DNA from: Datnioides undecimradiatus
Lineage: Eukaryota; Chordata; Actinopteri; Lobotiformes; Datnioididae
Length of the DNA: 64,000 nucleotides
NCBI GenBank assembly: GCA_008933995.1
Contig: WARS01000015.1
Location: forward strand, 620,001-684,000
Direction: 5' to 3'
In this document: one piece after another, positions 1 to 11,707 of the stretch
How positions within the stretch are numbered: position 1 is the stretch's first letter
Layout: every line of letters starts with the position of its first letter
Notes under the pieces: model-generated
The model's input: the letters and a program-made list of their open reading frames with translations, nothing else
What the model was told of the DNA's origin: nothing
The model's database searches: none
Translations under genes and position numbers: made by a program

Positions 1-256
1 CTGATGCAGATGAGGAGTCAGGCAGGCTTTGTTCAGGCGCTGCACCATTCTATCAGGTGTAATCAAATCAGCTGTGGGCATGACTGAGTGTGTGTCTGGG
101 TGCGTGGTGTACATCAAAACAGATGAGGAGAAGAAGGGAAAGCAGATAAAAGCATGAGCGGGGGAAAAGACCAGACAGGAATCCAAAGAGATGGACAAGG
201 GCTTCATCCTTTATGCTTTATGCAACACACCCTCCATCATTTACCCACTTGTTTAC
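1..256 (-). other. fam81b: fam81b intron, partial
   Basis: This is intron sequence downstream of the fam81b exon that ends at base 257 on the minus strand. The donor at the exon edge reads CAG|GTAAAC. I see no continuation of the FAM81 coiled coil here in any minus-strand frame, so the next exon lies beyond the left edge. The ORF that appears to run on to base 218 is read-through past the donor. Confidence 0.75.
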
Positions 257-464
257 CTGTATGTGCATGCTAAGCTGCTGAACAATGCCTGTGATTGTCT
301 GTACGTGACTCTCCATCAGCTTGCGGGAATGTGCCTCGACCTGGATTGAGCCCTGGGTGGACTTTAGCCCCGCTGCCACCTCGTCTTTGATCCTGAAGGC
401 CTGCTCCAGCAGCACAGCCAGCGTCCTCTCCTGACCGCTCAGACGACCCTCCAAGACATCAGGC
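257..464 (-). CDS. fam81b: fam81b coding exon (coiled-coil protein FAM81B)
   Basis: This internal coding exon starts with the last base of a split codon, followed by 69 codons, and ends in phase 0 at CAG|GTAAAC. The translation contains LLEQAFRIKDEV and KLMESHVQTITGIVQQL. From memory these closely match human FAM81B (LLEQAFRIKEDI, KLLESHIQTITSIVKKL); FAM81A is clearly less similar (ALVEHAFRIKDDI). FAM81 proteins are mostly alpha-helical coiled coil. FAM81A is reported at the postsynapse, while the role of FAM81B is poorly known. The acceptor is TTAAG|G after a T-rich tract, which is an unusual -3 base. It is supported by exact phase agreement with the exon at 799-851. The gene is divergent from mctp1, as in human. 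Confidence 0.9.
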
Positions 465-798
465 CTTAATCAGGGAGCCAAAAAAACCAAAAACAAAACC
501 GAAACAATCACTATTTTGGTAGTTGGGAGACACGGGTATGCACTCAGACATTTACAGTAAAATGCAATGAAGCATTCATCTGGAATGAGATGATGGGCGC
601 TGGTTTTCACACCCTCAGGTCCAAACCAGATTTCTCATTTTTTCTCATTCTCATTTCCCTGTGCGTGCTGCGTCACCCTGTCTGATGCTACTGGGGATTA
701 AGGATTAATTTGATCAATGTGATTCACTCGGTGTAAGAAAGGTCGCTGGCGGTACCCAACTATATTTTCACTCCATCAGTATCTCTGGGACACCTTAC
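465..798 (-). other. fam81b: fam81b intron (334 bases)
   Basis: This short intron lies between two fam81b coding exons on the minus strand. The donor on its right side is CCAG|GTAAGG, a near-consensus site. On the left a T-rich tract precedes the acceptor TTAAG. Nothing else is recognisable in it. Confidence 0.75.
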
Positions 799-851
799 CT
801 GGTGTGACGCTGACGGGGCTGTAACTTTGGCTCATGTGACATTCTTCTTGT
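799..851 (-). CDS. fam81b: fam81b 5' coding exon
   Basis: This 53-base exon is bounded by a strong acceptor (a T-rich tract ending in TTTTTAG) and a strong donor (CCAG|GTAAGG). It reads T-R-R-M-S-H-E-P-K-L-Q-P-R-Q-R-H-T plus two bases. The two leftover bases join the single base opening the 257-464 exon to make an Arg codon, giving RHTRPDVLEGRLSGQ. From memory this aligns with human NTQRGQLEDRLNNQ. An ATG at 842-840 could be the start, with the first 9 bases as 5' UTR. The reading frame also stays open back to the acceptor, so translation may begin in an earlier exon I could not locate. It is too short to be found by ORF length alone. Confidence 0.75.
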
Positions 852-2198
852 CTAAAAAGAAACAAGCATATTACATCTTTTATGTGCTATACAGTAGCTT
901 TTACTCAATTGTGTTTCTAATCTTCTTTGTTGACTCTATTCTGATTTTTTATTGTCAAAGTCAACGTGTTACGGTCTGATCCGGGTGTAACAAGAACCAT
1001 ATAATGCAATACAGTACGTTTTCCTTTTTAAAAACAACACAGTGAGCAGGATTTTTCATCTTTAATGCATGTCATAATACTTACAGCCCTGTGCTTTTCT
1101 TCAGCTTGCTCTAGACTTCATGCGTTTGTGTTGACACTTGGTAACTGTGGTTTCCTTGAGTGGGGTGTGACTGCCTGCCAACATGAATTAGCCAACGCGG
1201 TAATGCGAGCATGGCGCATTGTACTCTTGGTGAAGCTGCTTAACTCAGCAAACCAGAGGAAAGAGCGTGAACGTTACTCTAACTTGTTAAAGTAGCCGAC
1301 TAACTGACAAGATGGGAAACACCCCCTGCACTTGTTTGTTTGGGGCATTTGAGGAATCCAGCTGCCTCTGAGTTCGTTTCTTTAGACGCTCTCTAACCTT
1401 GACGGCTGATGACTTTGTAGAAAAAAAGCAGTTTTGCAGTGTAATGGTGATTTGTGTCGGCTCTTCACTTCACTAGTATCACTTTTCTCTGATTCATGAT
1501 GAGCTGTGAAATAATATTTTCTTCCAACTTGTACTTTGTGACCCTTTGACTAGAGTGAGTTAGCTTCACTGGGATAAAAGTAAATACTATAACCATTAAC
1601 AGTTTAAGGGTTTGTTTAAGTAGAGTAGCCTCCAACAATCGTGCTTAAGCATCATATCAGCGTGTGATTAAAACTGAAACATGAATCACTGGTAAGGGGA
1701 AACAAAACAAAGCAAAAGCTTTTTCATCCTGGTGTACTTTTACATAAATACACTAAATTTCAGACTCAATTGGAATATTTTCAGCTGAAAACTGAATGAA
1801 AAGCCATAAGAAACTGTCTTAAGGCGTCAAGCATTAAGCTTTACAGTTGTTCAATGGCCATTAATAAGAAGTTGAGGCTGAAAGGGGAATACTGGCTGAA
1901 CAATTAAAGCTCGGCTGGGCTCTGCATCCCATCCCTCTGCTGTTTAAATGCACACAATATAACTAGTTATCCAGGGAACATTAAGCTTCTCTCTGCCTTA
2001 ATGAACTGTGGTAGGCGTGATTCAACACCTAAGGTGAACGTGGCCGTATCATATTCCATTTCACCGAGGCCTAACCCGTCATTTTCATACAATACGAGCC
2101 AAGTAATGTAGAAGTGCCACTGAATTACATGCAAATGCAGTCAGTAGGGGAACATGATTCTGAGTTTTTAAAGTGTCTGCAGGTGTGTGCTTGCACAG

Positions 2199-2234
<36 letters not shown>

Positions 2235-3498
2235 TATGGATTAGTGTCGTCTCAACAGGACCAGGATCATTAAGAGGAAAGGCCTGCTCACTGCAGACTC
2301 ATCAGTTATCCACGCCTGAGAAAAGCCAATGGTAGCTGAAAGGAATGGTTTGGCTCACATGCTCACGTCTCCATCTACTTAACTGAAATAGGGCTTCGGG
2401 GCAGTTCACTGTGCTGCTGCCAGTGGCCTCTTGGTTGTAATTTAAGTGTTTTATTTTGTAGGATGGACAAGATATCAAGCAAAGTGATCCCGAGCTACAA
2501 TGAAAATCATCATTGTCTTCCAATATATGCATCCAGATTATTCATAGACATGACTGGATGTCCGAGAAAACGCTAGGTTACAGGAAGTTATATGAAGCCC
2601 TCTTCTATAGAAGTCAGTGTTGCCATAAATCACAGCTCACCACTGAAGGCTGATCATTATTTTGTCATTATTAAAGGGTCAAGGCCGATACCTCCCAACT
2701 AAAGGCATTATCATCTTTGCAACCTTCATCATCACTGCTGCAAGTGAGTACCAAGGTCATATTACTGTGTCTCACATGAATAAACGCCCATACCCAACAG
2801 CACATAAGACCCTGGACTATCAGTTCCCCTTCCATGCAGTGGGAACAAGTTCATCAAGTTGTGAAGGTCCCCTTTCATAATGCACTTCCTCAACGTAAAA
2901 TTGCATCTGGTCTGTTTGCAGAAAAAACGTAATTCTCTGACCTCTTGGGTGTGTTTTTACAAAGGGTTAGATGGAGAGGGGGGTATTTGTTCTTGTAATT
3001 ATTATCTCTGTGTGTTTGTTTGTGTGATAGTGGGCACAGTGTTCACCAGAGGGGACAGAGCAGGCCAGCACTGAAACAAGGGCCGGAGGGGAAGACGTAA
3101 TGAGCTATCATATACACCGCACAGCATCTAAAACAGAGAGGAGACTGCTCAGTGCTGCCTGCTCGCTGCTGCATGTGGGTGATAACATTCACCGAGGCCT
3201 GACCCATTTGACGAGGAAAAGACACATGGCTCCAGCGCAGGAACGTCCACGTCACAAAAGAGGACAAGTCTTTAAAACCTCCAAGGTTTCAGTCGCTGTC
3301 AGCTCCGGATTTACCAAGGTCACTGCTTTAAAAGAGTAAATCTAGTAGCTGCTAAACACCGTGAACAAACATCACATACTAAACCACAAAGAGATAAACT
3401 CAGATGTGGGTGACAGCAGATCCACGACTGAATTATAAACATCTCCACGAGGCATTGTGGGGATGCATTATGCAATCACCAGCATACAGATTACCCAG
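852..3498. other. Divergent intergenic / fam81b 5' region
   Basis: This stretch lies between the fam81b exons and the mctp1 promoter area. It must hold the remaining fam81b 5' exon or exons, but I could not pick one out with a matching phase. It contains a CA microsatellite at 2200-2233. The short ORFs on both strands have no recognisable domain and no codon bias, and I see no tRNA or transposon. Confidence 0.5.
2200..2233. repeat. (CA)n microsatellite
   Basis: An uninterrupted CA dinucleotide run of about 34 bases. A small ORF reading through it (HTHTHT) is an artefact of the repeat. Confidence 0.95.
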
Positions 3499-3988
3499 TC
3501 AAGTGACACGGTTGGCCAGAGGGAGGCGCGGTGCAGCCTTCGTCTTTCATTTGAATATAACAATTAATGGGGAAGTTTGACTAAACCCTGCTAAATGCAC
3601 AGTGGACAGAGCGGGGACGCAAAGACCGTCAACGGCCAAGCGCAGCCTTTACCAAGCGTTTCTGGGCGATCTTGCAGAAGTGACTGCATGTGCTGCAACT
3701 TCACCACTGAGATTAAATAAATCTTCAATCGGGGAGTGAGGATATTGCTTGCTGTCTAGCAAGCGTGCTGCACAGCGTGTGACACACAATTTACGGTGCC
3801 GCCTGCAATAGGCATTCTACGAGGTTCGCTGGGAGACTAACACCCCCTTCATCATCACATTGCGCGTCTCTTTCTTGGCGCTCTGAACTGATCATCAGTG
3901 GAAGTGCTCCCGAGCCGCAGCAGCCCAACTGTGACATCCTTCCACTATTCAGAGTGTGCTCAGGCTGGCTGGCTGCTGCACGGGCACC
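3499..3988 (+). promoter_or_regulatory. mctp1: mctp1 proximal promoter and 5' UTR (inferred)
   Basis: This is the roughly 490 bases directly upstream of the mctp1 start codon. CpG dinucleotides become frequent towards the gene, and there is no convincing TATA box at a fixed distance from the start, which suggests a CpG-type promoter. An in-frame TGA at 3932-3934, 57 bases before the ATG, shows that the reading frame does not extend upstream. The transcription start cannot be placed from sequence alone. Confidence 0.4.
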
Positions 3989-4525
3989 ATGGAGCAGAAA
4001 TCCCCTAAAGATGAGAGCACCGCCAAGGGACAGGAGTCTCTGTCCTACCAGCGCAGGATGTGGAAGAATTTCCAGGAGAAAACCAAGCCTTGGCTAAGTC
4101 CTAAACTGGGATCGGAGCGTCGGGGTACCGGGGGCGCGGAGGGCAGCAAAAAGGAATCGGGGTTATGGATGTTCAAGAGGAAAAAGAAACAGTTGGACCG
4201 GGTGTTTTCGTCGTCTCAGCCGAATCTTTGCTGTTCTACCCCGGCGCCTTTTGAAGGGGATAAGAAGTCCCTTGGAAGCGACGCGGTCCCCGGCACCAGC
4301 AGCGACGGCCAGCCTCTGCTACAGACCCTTGGCGCAGCTTCTGGAGCCACGGGGAGCAAGCCCGAGCTGACGGCGCATGGGAGCCCCAAACTCCCCGTAT
4401 CCCAGCTGATCACGTACCAGCAGAAGAGCTCCTCTCTCGGCTCGGCGTGTTTCGAGAAACTGGTGGTGGACCCGGCCGCGGTGATGGGAGAGGAGGAGCA
4501 GCTGCGTAAAAACGCAAGTGATTCT
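3989..4525 (+). CDS. mctp1: mctp1 exon 1: N-terminal region of MCTP1
   Basis: The first coding exon has 179 complete codons. The start lies in CACCATGG, a strong Kozak context, after an upstream in-frame stop. MCTP1 is an endoplasmic-reticulum-anchored protein with three C2 domains and two C-terminal membrane segments. It is linked to calcium sensing, membrane traffic and synaptic homeostasis. This exon encodes the low-complexity cytosolic N-terminus. The MCTP1 landmarks, recalled from memory, are YQRRMWKNFQ (residues 20-29), the basic run KRKKKQ followed by LDRVFSSSQPNLCCS (69-83), and QKSSSLGSACFEKL near residue 150. The SSSQPNLCC block is nearly identical to human MCTP1 and absent from MCTP2, which decides the paralog. 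The exon ends at TCT|GTGAGT, phase 0. If intron 1 were retained, translation would stop at about 4585. A 121-codon ORF on the other strand is a shadow. The a/b teleost copy is unresolved. Confidence 0.95.
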
Positions 4526-7079
4526 GTGAGTAAAGAGCATGTGGCAAAACACGCATCTGGTAAAATATCTGCTACTGTCAAATAAAGCTTGTATTAAAAA
4601 CATCAAAACGTGAAGGAGGGGGGCTTGGCTACATTGTCCTGGAAATTAAACGAAGGAGACAAGTTTCATGATGGTGGTGCTGCGACGTGCTCACTGCTCG
4701 TATCATGTGATGCGCTCATCGATTTGCCAGTTCACTGCTTTCTTTACTCTCTCCCGTAGCTTGTAGGGCTGTATGGGCCAGATGATTACAGCCGATGCCA
4801 GTATAGGCCCGTGTGATGATCACAAACAACACGCTTACATCACTGCTTGGTTTGGTAGCATGTCACCATCCCAGTCACAAGGTTATTTCAGTTAAAGTCT
4901 CCTTGATAGGATTTCCACAGACAACATACTCTGATGTCATTAACAGCCTCCCTTTTGCCTGCTCACATCCTTTTCTTCCTGTATAGGGATTGTCCCCTAG
5001 CTTCACACTCCATCTGTCACGGTGTCCTTGCCCGTGGACAGAGGCTGCAACAGGCCCACGAATGCTCAGGGGTTCATCATGTCTCTCCTTTTCATGAAAA
5101 GTGGCCAGTTGGCAAATGGTTGTCAGGCACGCCACCAGCAGTGTTGGGGATTGATGGCAAATACATTCCTGCCACGCTCAACGTGCTGAGTCAGGATGCC
5201 CCCGGAGAAACGGCATCGAAGGGATGTGTCAGCTAGAGTGGGCTAGATGTGGAGGTAACGTTTGGGAAAATGACAGAGGCCACAGCCCTAAAGGTGTGTG
5301 AGAAAACTGGAAATGTAGTGACTAAGTGACATTGTATGGAAACCACTGTCTGATGAGAGTAATGACTAAGTCTATAAAGTCCCGTCTGGACCCACACCTT
5401 GTTACATGATCTGATCTCACTCACTGGTCCAGCAGTAGGTAACATCATATCAGATAGGGTGTTGTGATATTTAATAGTCCTGTCGATATAAATAAAGCTG
5501 AAGATACAGACCAGCATGTGGGAATACCCATAAGCCCCTTCTCTTTCAGTGGCAGGAGATGTTACAAAGCTTTTCATCACGCTTGCTCCTGAAGTGTTGC
5601 AGACCTGCTCCCGAGCATCACCCAGATCGCTGTCTAAATGTGATTTAGCATATATAAGTACACTTCTCCCCACTGAAGTCGGTTCCAATGAGCTCTCATG
5701 CATTAAATCTCTAGAAGTGTAGTGCACTTAGCGGAAGAGGTAAAAAGAAGGCGGGCATTAATGACTTCACTGAAATTGATCTTGCAGTTTCACCACAGCA
5801 CTTACCAGGTCAGTTACATAACACGCAGCGATCTCACTTTGCCCAAAATAAAACAAATAAAAAAAAGTTGCAGCATTCAGCACGAGCTGTTAGGTACCTC
5901 CTGTTGTTGCCATGTTTATCCGAGCCGCTGTTGCTCATTTGTTGGATTTTCCACATGGCTGGAAAGAGGAGAGACGCGGTAAATACTACTCACAGCGACC
6001 GCTTCATCTTTACGGGTCATAGTGCACTGGCAGAGATATTTGTTGATAGTTTAAGTACCATCACAGATAGAAAGATACACAGTATGATATTAATCTATTA
6101 TATAATGAAGTTAGGGGAGGAAGAAATGGGAAAAGATGGAATAAGATGATGATGAAGGGTGCAGAGAGGAAATAAAGGTGCTGAAGGCAGATCAGACAGG
6201 GTTAGAAGTAATTAGGGGTGATAAGACTGGGTCAAATGAGACAGGACGAGAGATGAAGATGTGGTGTGTGATAAAATAAGATTAAGATTAGGGTAGAAGT
6301 CAAGAGTGGAGATGAGAACGGATGTGACTTGACATGCTTTATTACCACCTGAGGGAAAATAGCATTACAGGATGAAGAAATAATGACTCAAAATCACAGC
6401 AAACCTGCAGATAATTGAGCCAAAATGTATATGGTTGATTAATGTTTGCACGTGCATTGTTGTGCATGCACGTTTATTGCGTTCATTTGCAGGTGCACGC
6501 TATTGTTGAACTCACAGTATATGCTGCCTAAACACTTTACCAACCCAAGAAGGATTATAACTCAGAGTCACACACTTTAACAGTCGTCCACAAATCCAGC
6601 ATTAAGTGAGTGCACAGACATTCTCATTACTAAAATGAGAGTGTAAAGCTCCAAGCCACAATTTCATAAATGAAATAAAAATATATGGAACATACCAAGT
6701 AAAATGCCTTTTCACAATTTGATATGGAATAAGTGATGAAAGGGATAAAAGCCAAGTTCTGGGAGTAATTTCATTATTGACTTAATGGAGAAAGACCTAA
6801 GCACATTTAACTTTTGCTGCATGCGGTGCAAAGGCAGTTAGATTAAATATGTGCGTGTGCAATTCTGTGTTTGTGTGCGAAGCAGTAAAACAGTAGTGCT
6901 GCAGTAAATAATTATTACCATCTTCCCGATGTTAAGTTCCAGTTTCCTTTGCAGCCTCACTTTGAAAGCAGTTGGTATTGAATTCAACATGTTCTTCCTC
7001 TTTCTGTCTCTCTCAATGTAAATGTCACACTTTTATGGGATTCGTCCCTTCATTTTAGGCCTAAAGGGCAGCAGTAGTT

Positions 7080-7190
7080 CACTTTGTGTGTGGATTGGTA
7101 GCAGGATAGGTGACAGTTCACCTCTTGAACACCTTGGGCAAGGTACCATACCCCTAACAGGTGCCTGACTGTGTGGCAGCCGCCCTTACT
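7080..7190. repeat. Possible eroded SINE tail
   Basis: The phrase CACCTTGGGCAAGGTACC followed by ATACCCCTAACAGGTGCC and a GGCAGCC motif resembles the conserved tail region of short interspersed elements common in fish genomes. The tRNA-like head with A and B boxes and any target-site duplication are not visible. The family is not assignable by eye, and chance similarity is possible. Confidence 0.3.
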
Positions 7191-8329
7191 CAAACATCTC
7201 ACCAACATTTCTGTGGGACTCGTGTCTGTATTTTGGGCCTAAAGATGTTTCTATTAGTTTTTCTCCATGTATCTTTTCACTTAAGCATGTAGGACGTTGT
7301 CAGCTCTCTTACCATTACTAAATGAGAATATCACTGAGGGATCCAGTTGTCTTCAGTTCTTGAATCAGTTGAGTTAAACGGTCTTGATTTCACAGTCTTC
7401 TGTCCTTCTCTGGTGTTGTTAGCTCTCTAACCTTCAGTATGGGACAGAGTTGCCCTTCTGTCTTTACCCGACTGACCTGCTAAGCCGAGTTTCATTTACA
7501 CCTTTAATTGGCGGGGGGCAGCTTTGCTTTTGATGTGGATATTTGACGCAGCTCTAATCTTGCAACAACAAAGGATTGTAAATGCAGGTTCTGATTTTCA
7601 TTAAGGTAATACAACTGCATCTGTATTAATGTAGAACCTCATATTAACTGAGCAGGGAAGCTCTTTAGATCACGGGTAAATAAACTTTCAGTAACATTGC
7701 CTATGAGCTGCCCAAGTCTGTTTACTCTATGGTGCCGGTTTTAGACTGTAAGCCAACTTGAGCTATGGTTTCTGCTGCATGTATACCATGTAATACAGGT
7801 CCAATGGGCTCCAATCATTGCAATCAAAGTAGTTACCAATACCGTTTAGTATCTCTGAAACTGGATGGTAGCTATTGGAAAAAGTTTTTTTCTTTGGACA
7901 AAAATATTGCTGTAAAAAAGAGAAGCGCTAAAATCCAGTGGGATAAAGTGTCTCATACATGGCCGGTGTTGTATTTTACTGGTATTGATTCCGAGTCAGC
8001 GTGTCACATCATGAAAGCTGCTCAAAAATCATTTTTTAAATAAAAAATATTTCTATGAAAGTGACAAAGAAGAAAAAAAATCGAAGAGGTGAGTCACACA
8101 AGACCAGCGTAGTAATTATTTCTGCTACTGATTTTGAGTCACAGCACATTGAAGCTGCTACCTGTAGCATCTATTTAAGTATTTATGTAAAATAATGGAT
8201 TTACGCATCAGTAATCAAAAGATGTGCGCGGCACTTGATTAATTTCGTATAATAATATATATAAGTTTTCATTATGATGGGAAATTCAGCATGAGGGTAT
8301 TAAAAAAAACACGTGTCATTTAAACAGCA

Positions 8330-8930
8330 GTTTATTGATGAAGTCGTGCTCCATCGATTTGGCACGAGCGCTTGGAGGTGAGCCAACCGTCCGTTATGAG
8401 CGACGTCACGCGGCCAGGAAGTAGATACAAACCGCGCGCCTGAATTAATGAGGTGAATTAATTTCCTAACAGTAACCGAGACGACGTCTGCTCGTGATTT
8501 GGTTCACAGCAGCAGTTCAGAGTCCGGGCGCTGAAGTAACATTAGGGTCCAAGCATAAACCGGAAACAGCGGAGTTCAGAGGTGAACGAGGGTTATACCA
8601 AAGCGGCTTATTGGTAGCACAACGTAAGCAAACCTCTTGCTTTAACATTACCTCCTCTGGCTGCAAACAACAGGCGAACCAAGGCAGCTTTACTCAAGTC
8701 AGTATGACAACGGTGTTTCTGAGTGAGTGTGTATCCACGTTTTTAGTCAAACTCCCATTACTCACCGCTGCTCTGGACTTTTAAGTGAGTTCAAACATGG
8801 CCAGGCTCTCCGTACCTCTTCCGCTTCGTGTGAACATTTGTCTTCCTCCCTTGCGGACATGTTTATCTGCACACATCGAGGGCTTCACACGCGGAAGGCC
8901 CGGGTCACGCGGCTGTGACCCAATGATTAT
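8330..8930. promoter_or_regulatory. CpG-dense island in intron 1
   Basis: I count close to 20 CpG dinucleotides within about 220 bases (8340-8560), including CCGCGCGCC and a CRE-like GCGACGTCACG near 8400. The surrounding intron is CpG-poor. GTGAGT-type splice donors follow at about 8784 and about 8962. This pattern fits a regulatory element or an internal promoter with a non-coding or alternative first exon. A 96-codon ORF at 8494-8784 has no recognisable domain. The function is inferred from composition only. Confidence 0.35.
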
Positions 8931-11679
8931 TCAGAGACGGCTCCACACAGACGTTATTTAATGTGAGTAAAGCTTTGGTATTAGTTGCCTCGTCTTGGTA
9001 CGCTCACTCATCTTCACTGGACCGCTTTCCTATGTTTTATCACGTGAAGTGTCGCTGTCCATGGTATTGTGTGTGGACAGATTAGTAAATGGACATCAGT
9101 AGGATCAGTTGTGTCTTTGTTTTCATGTTTAACCAGAGAAAAGACCCAAAGCATGAGCATTTGTGTTTTTTGCCATTAATATGCAATCCATTTAACATGC
9201 TGTGTGTTTTCATATCTCAAAAATTAATATTTTATTCTAACAAAACTGGTTATCAGAGAAAAAAAACTCTTAATCTCCATATTTGTGTTGTCAATGTGAG
9301 AATCAGCACTCCAGCTCAAGTTCTCAGTGTCTTCTTTCTTCATTCAGCTCAGCTCATATGGGGTACTTTAAAATATTTAACACTTACGAACCAGGGAAGT
9401 GGGTTTATGTGTCACACAGACTATACGCTCGCAACCTAATGCTAAATATAACTGATGTAAAACATGTGGTATGTATTTCCATCCGTGGAGTTGTCTCACA
9501 GACGAGGTGAACGGCTGATGTTTGGAGACAATGGACCATAAATCAAGATCTTCAGCACTTAATGTAAAAACAATGTTCACAAGGTTTGTGAGCTGTGTTT
9601 TAGAAGTGTGTCATGTAACCTTTAGACTTCAAGACTGGTCCAGCTGCTTGTAGCTTCATCCAGTTTCCACAGACAGTGAAAATCGAAATAACGTTAGATT
9701 TTAAGATGGTTAGGGGCAGAAATTTGGTCAAATTGATCAGTTTACCAATGAAATATAGCTTTAATCTCACGTGCGCGTTGCATTTCAGATGCTTTGCAAT
9801 AACTTTAATCACCTATTTCAATAATGCAATGAGTGAAAAGAGCCGCGTGTAATGTCCCGTGCAAATTAGTGTCTGACTTGTGGCTGTTTTCTGAGCTGTG
9901 ATGGGAGAACAGCATCGAGGCCACTTGGAAACAGCCCATGGCGGCGTTTTGGATGTGTCCCGATAGCAGCTTAAATTAGGATTCATTACAGCTCAGGGGA
10001 CCGTCAGTTGCAACACACACTGACAAGCACATGATTGATGCTGACCTCGAAGCTGTCTGGGCATCGTGAAGCAGGCAGGGGAAAGAAACAGTTTCGCATT
10101 GGTGAAAGTTTGACTGACACCATTTGTGGGACGTTGATGGGTTTTAGCTCTCACTTTGTGATGAAGTGTCTTGTAGTGCTCGATCTCTGCCTCCCACGCG
10201 CGTCCGATTGCGCCTGTTTCTCTGCAGTTGAGCTCTCTTGAACAGCCTGCGATAGAGGATTCGAGCGGCTTCACCTGCAGACGAGTGCAATTGTGAGCAG
10301 CAAATTGAGATTTAATTTTAGTTCAAGGAGGGGATGATAGTGTGGTAGTTCGTTTTGTATGCGGTGCTTCCTCAAGGCCTGTAAGCACAGATTTATTCCC
10401 AATTGCTTTGCACCAGCTTTTTGTTTTATTCACAACGGGCTGTCAGCATTTGAAGATGTGCAACTTAGCTGCATTGCAAGAAGAACCCTTATGTATGAAG
10501 ATGAGTAGTACCCATCTCTTCACCATGCTACGAACTTGTGACCCGACTGTATCCCCGCTTTCAACTTATTGTTCCCCTGGAAAAAAAAACAAAAGATTGA
10601 GACATTTAATCATTTCTTTTTAATGCCTGCTCAGATTCTTTCCATATTTTCCTTTTGAAATACGTTTTCATCCATTACGTCATACTACCGAAGGAGCACA
10701 AGTAGTCCTTGATTCGATTTCCCTGCATCAAAACATTTAAATCACCCACAGTTAGTCGGTTTATGAGAATATAAGATACAGAAAACTGGCCAATGCTCAC
10801 TTTGAATTGACAAAATGTTGATTATTACAGTTGTTAAGTGTCAGCTAAGCCCTTCAGGACTAAATTCAGCCAAATACAAATACATATTACACTGTTGAGA
10901 CTGAGCTCTTCCCTGCCTGTGTACTGCAGCTGCAATCACCAGTCATATTGTTGATTAATCAGTCATGTATTTTGAGCAAAAAGTAATAGAAAAAGGGTGC
11001 ATCCCAGTTTCTCAAAGTCCAGATGATGCTTTTAAATGTCCTGTATGGTCTGTCTGAAACCCCCAAATACTATATTGTGTACCTTTTCTGAATTCTTTCA
11101 TGTGGGTCTCATCATGGCTGTTTCTGTCAGCCATTGCCATCAGACATCCAAAAAGAAAAGTGGGCCCTTTTTCCTCCCTGCAGCCGATCCTCACCATGTC
11201 CTTGACAGATAACCTTACTTGTATCGTCTCTTTCGCCCTGATCTATCTCAAATCTCCCCTCTGATCATCTTAGTCCTACCCTCTGTGATAACTACACCCG
11301 TGCCTTCCAAGAGCTTTCTGAGGACAAATCTAAAATATATCCCGGGCTGTCGGAGGAACAGTCTGTGTACTTCAAGATGGGAACTCTGCACTGTGACATT
11401 GTGTTACCCTCCAGCGTTATTTCCAGCCTCAGCCAGCCCCATTACACAGTCTCGTACACACACCACGAAGCACATGCGCTCACAACTAAGGTATACACAA
11501 ACACGCACGGACTCACTAGTCTGAATATTATTGAAAACAAGGTTACGCATGACAGCGTGGACCGCTAAATGACTCAGAAGTCCCGACGTGCCTTCATGAA
11601 TGGCAGCACAAAGAGAGAAGAAGAGATTGATGAGGCTGTTGTATTACTCTGACCTGACTGGGACATCCAACTCCCTCTT

Positions 11680-11707
11680 CCTCCTCCTCCTCCTCCTCCT
11701 CCTCCTC
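11680..11707. repeat. (CTC)n triplet repeat
   Basis: A CTC/TCC trinucleotide tract of about nine units in mctp1 intron 1. The poly-Leu reading across it is an artefact. Confidence 0.9.

Noticed and set aside
4216-4606. Minus-strand ORFs of 121 and 95 codons over mctp1 exon 1
   Set aside because: They lie opposite a well-supported GC-rich coding exon and have no domain of their own, so they are shadows.
5233-5727. 164-codon minus-strand ORF in intron 1
   Set aside because: It has mixed composition with no domain, codon bias, splice sites or polyadenylation signal. A chance ORF of this length is expected in 64 kb on six frames.
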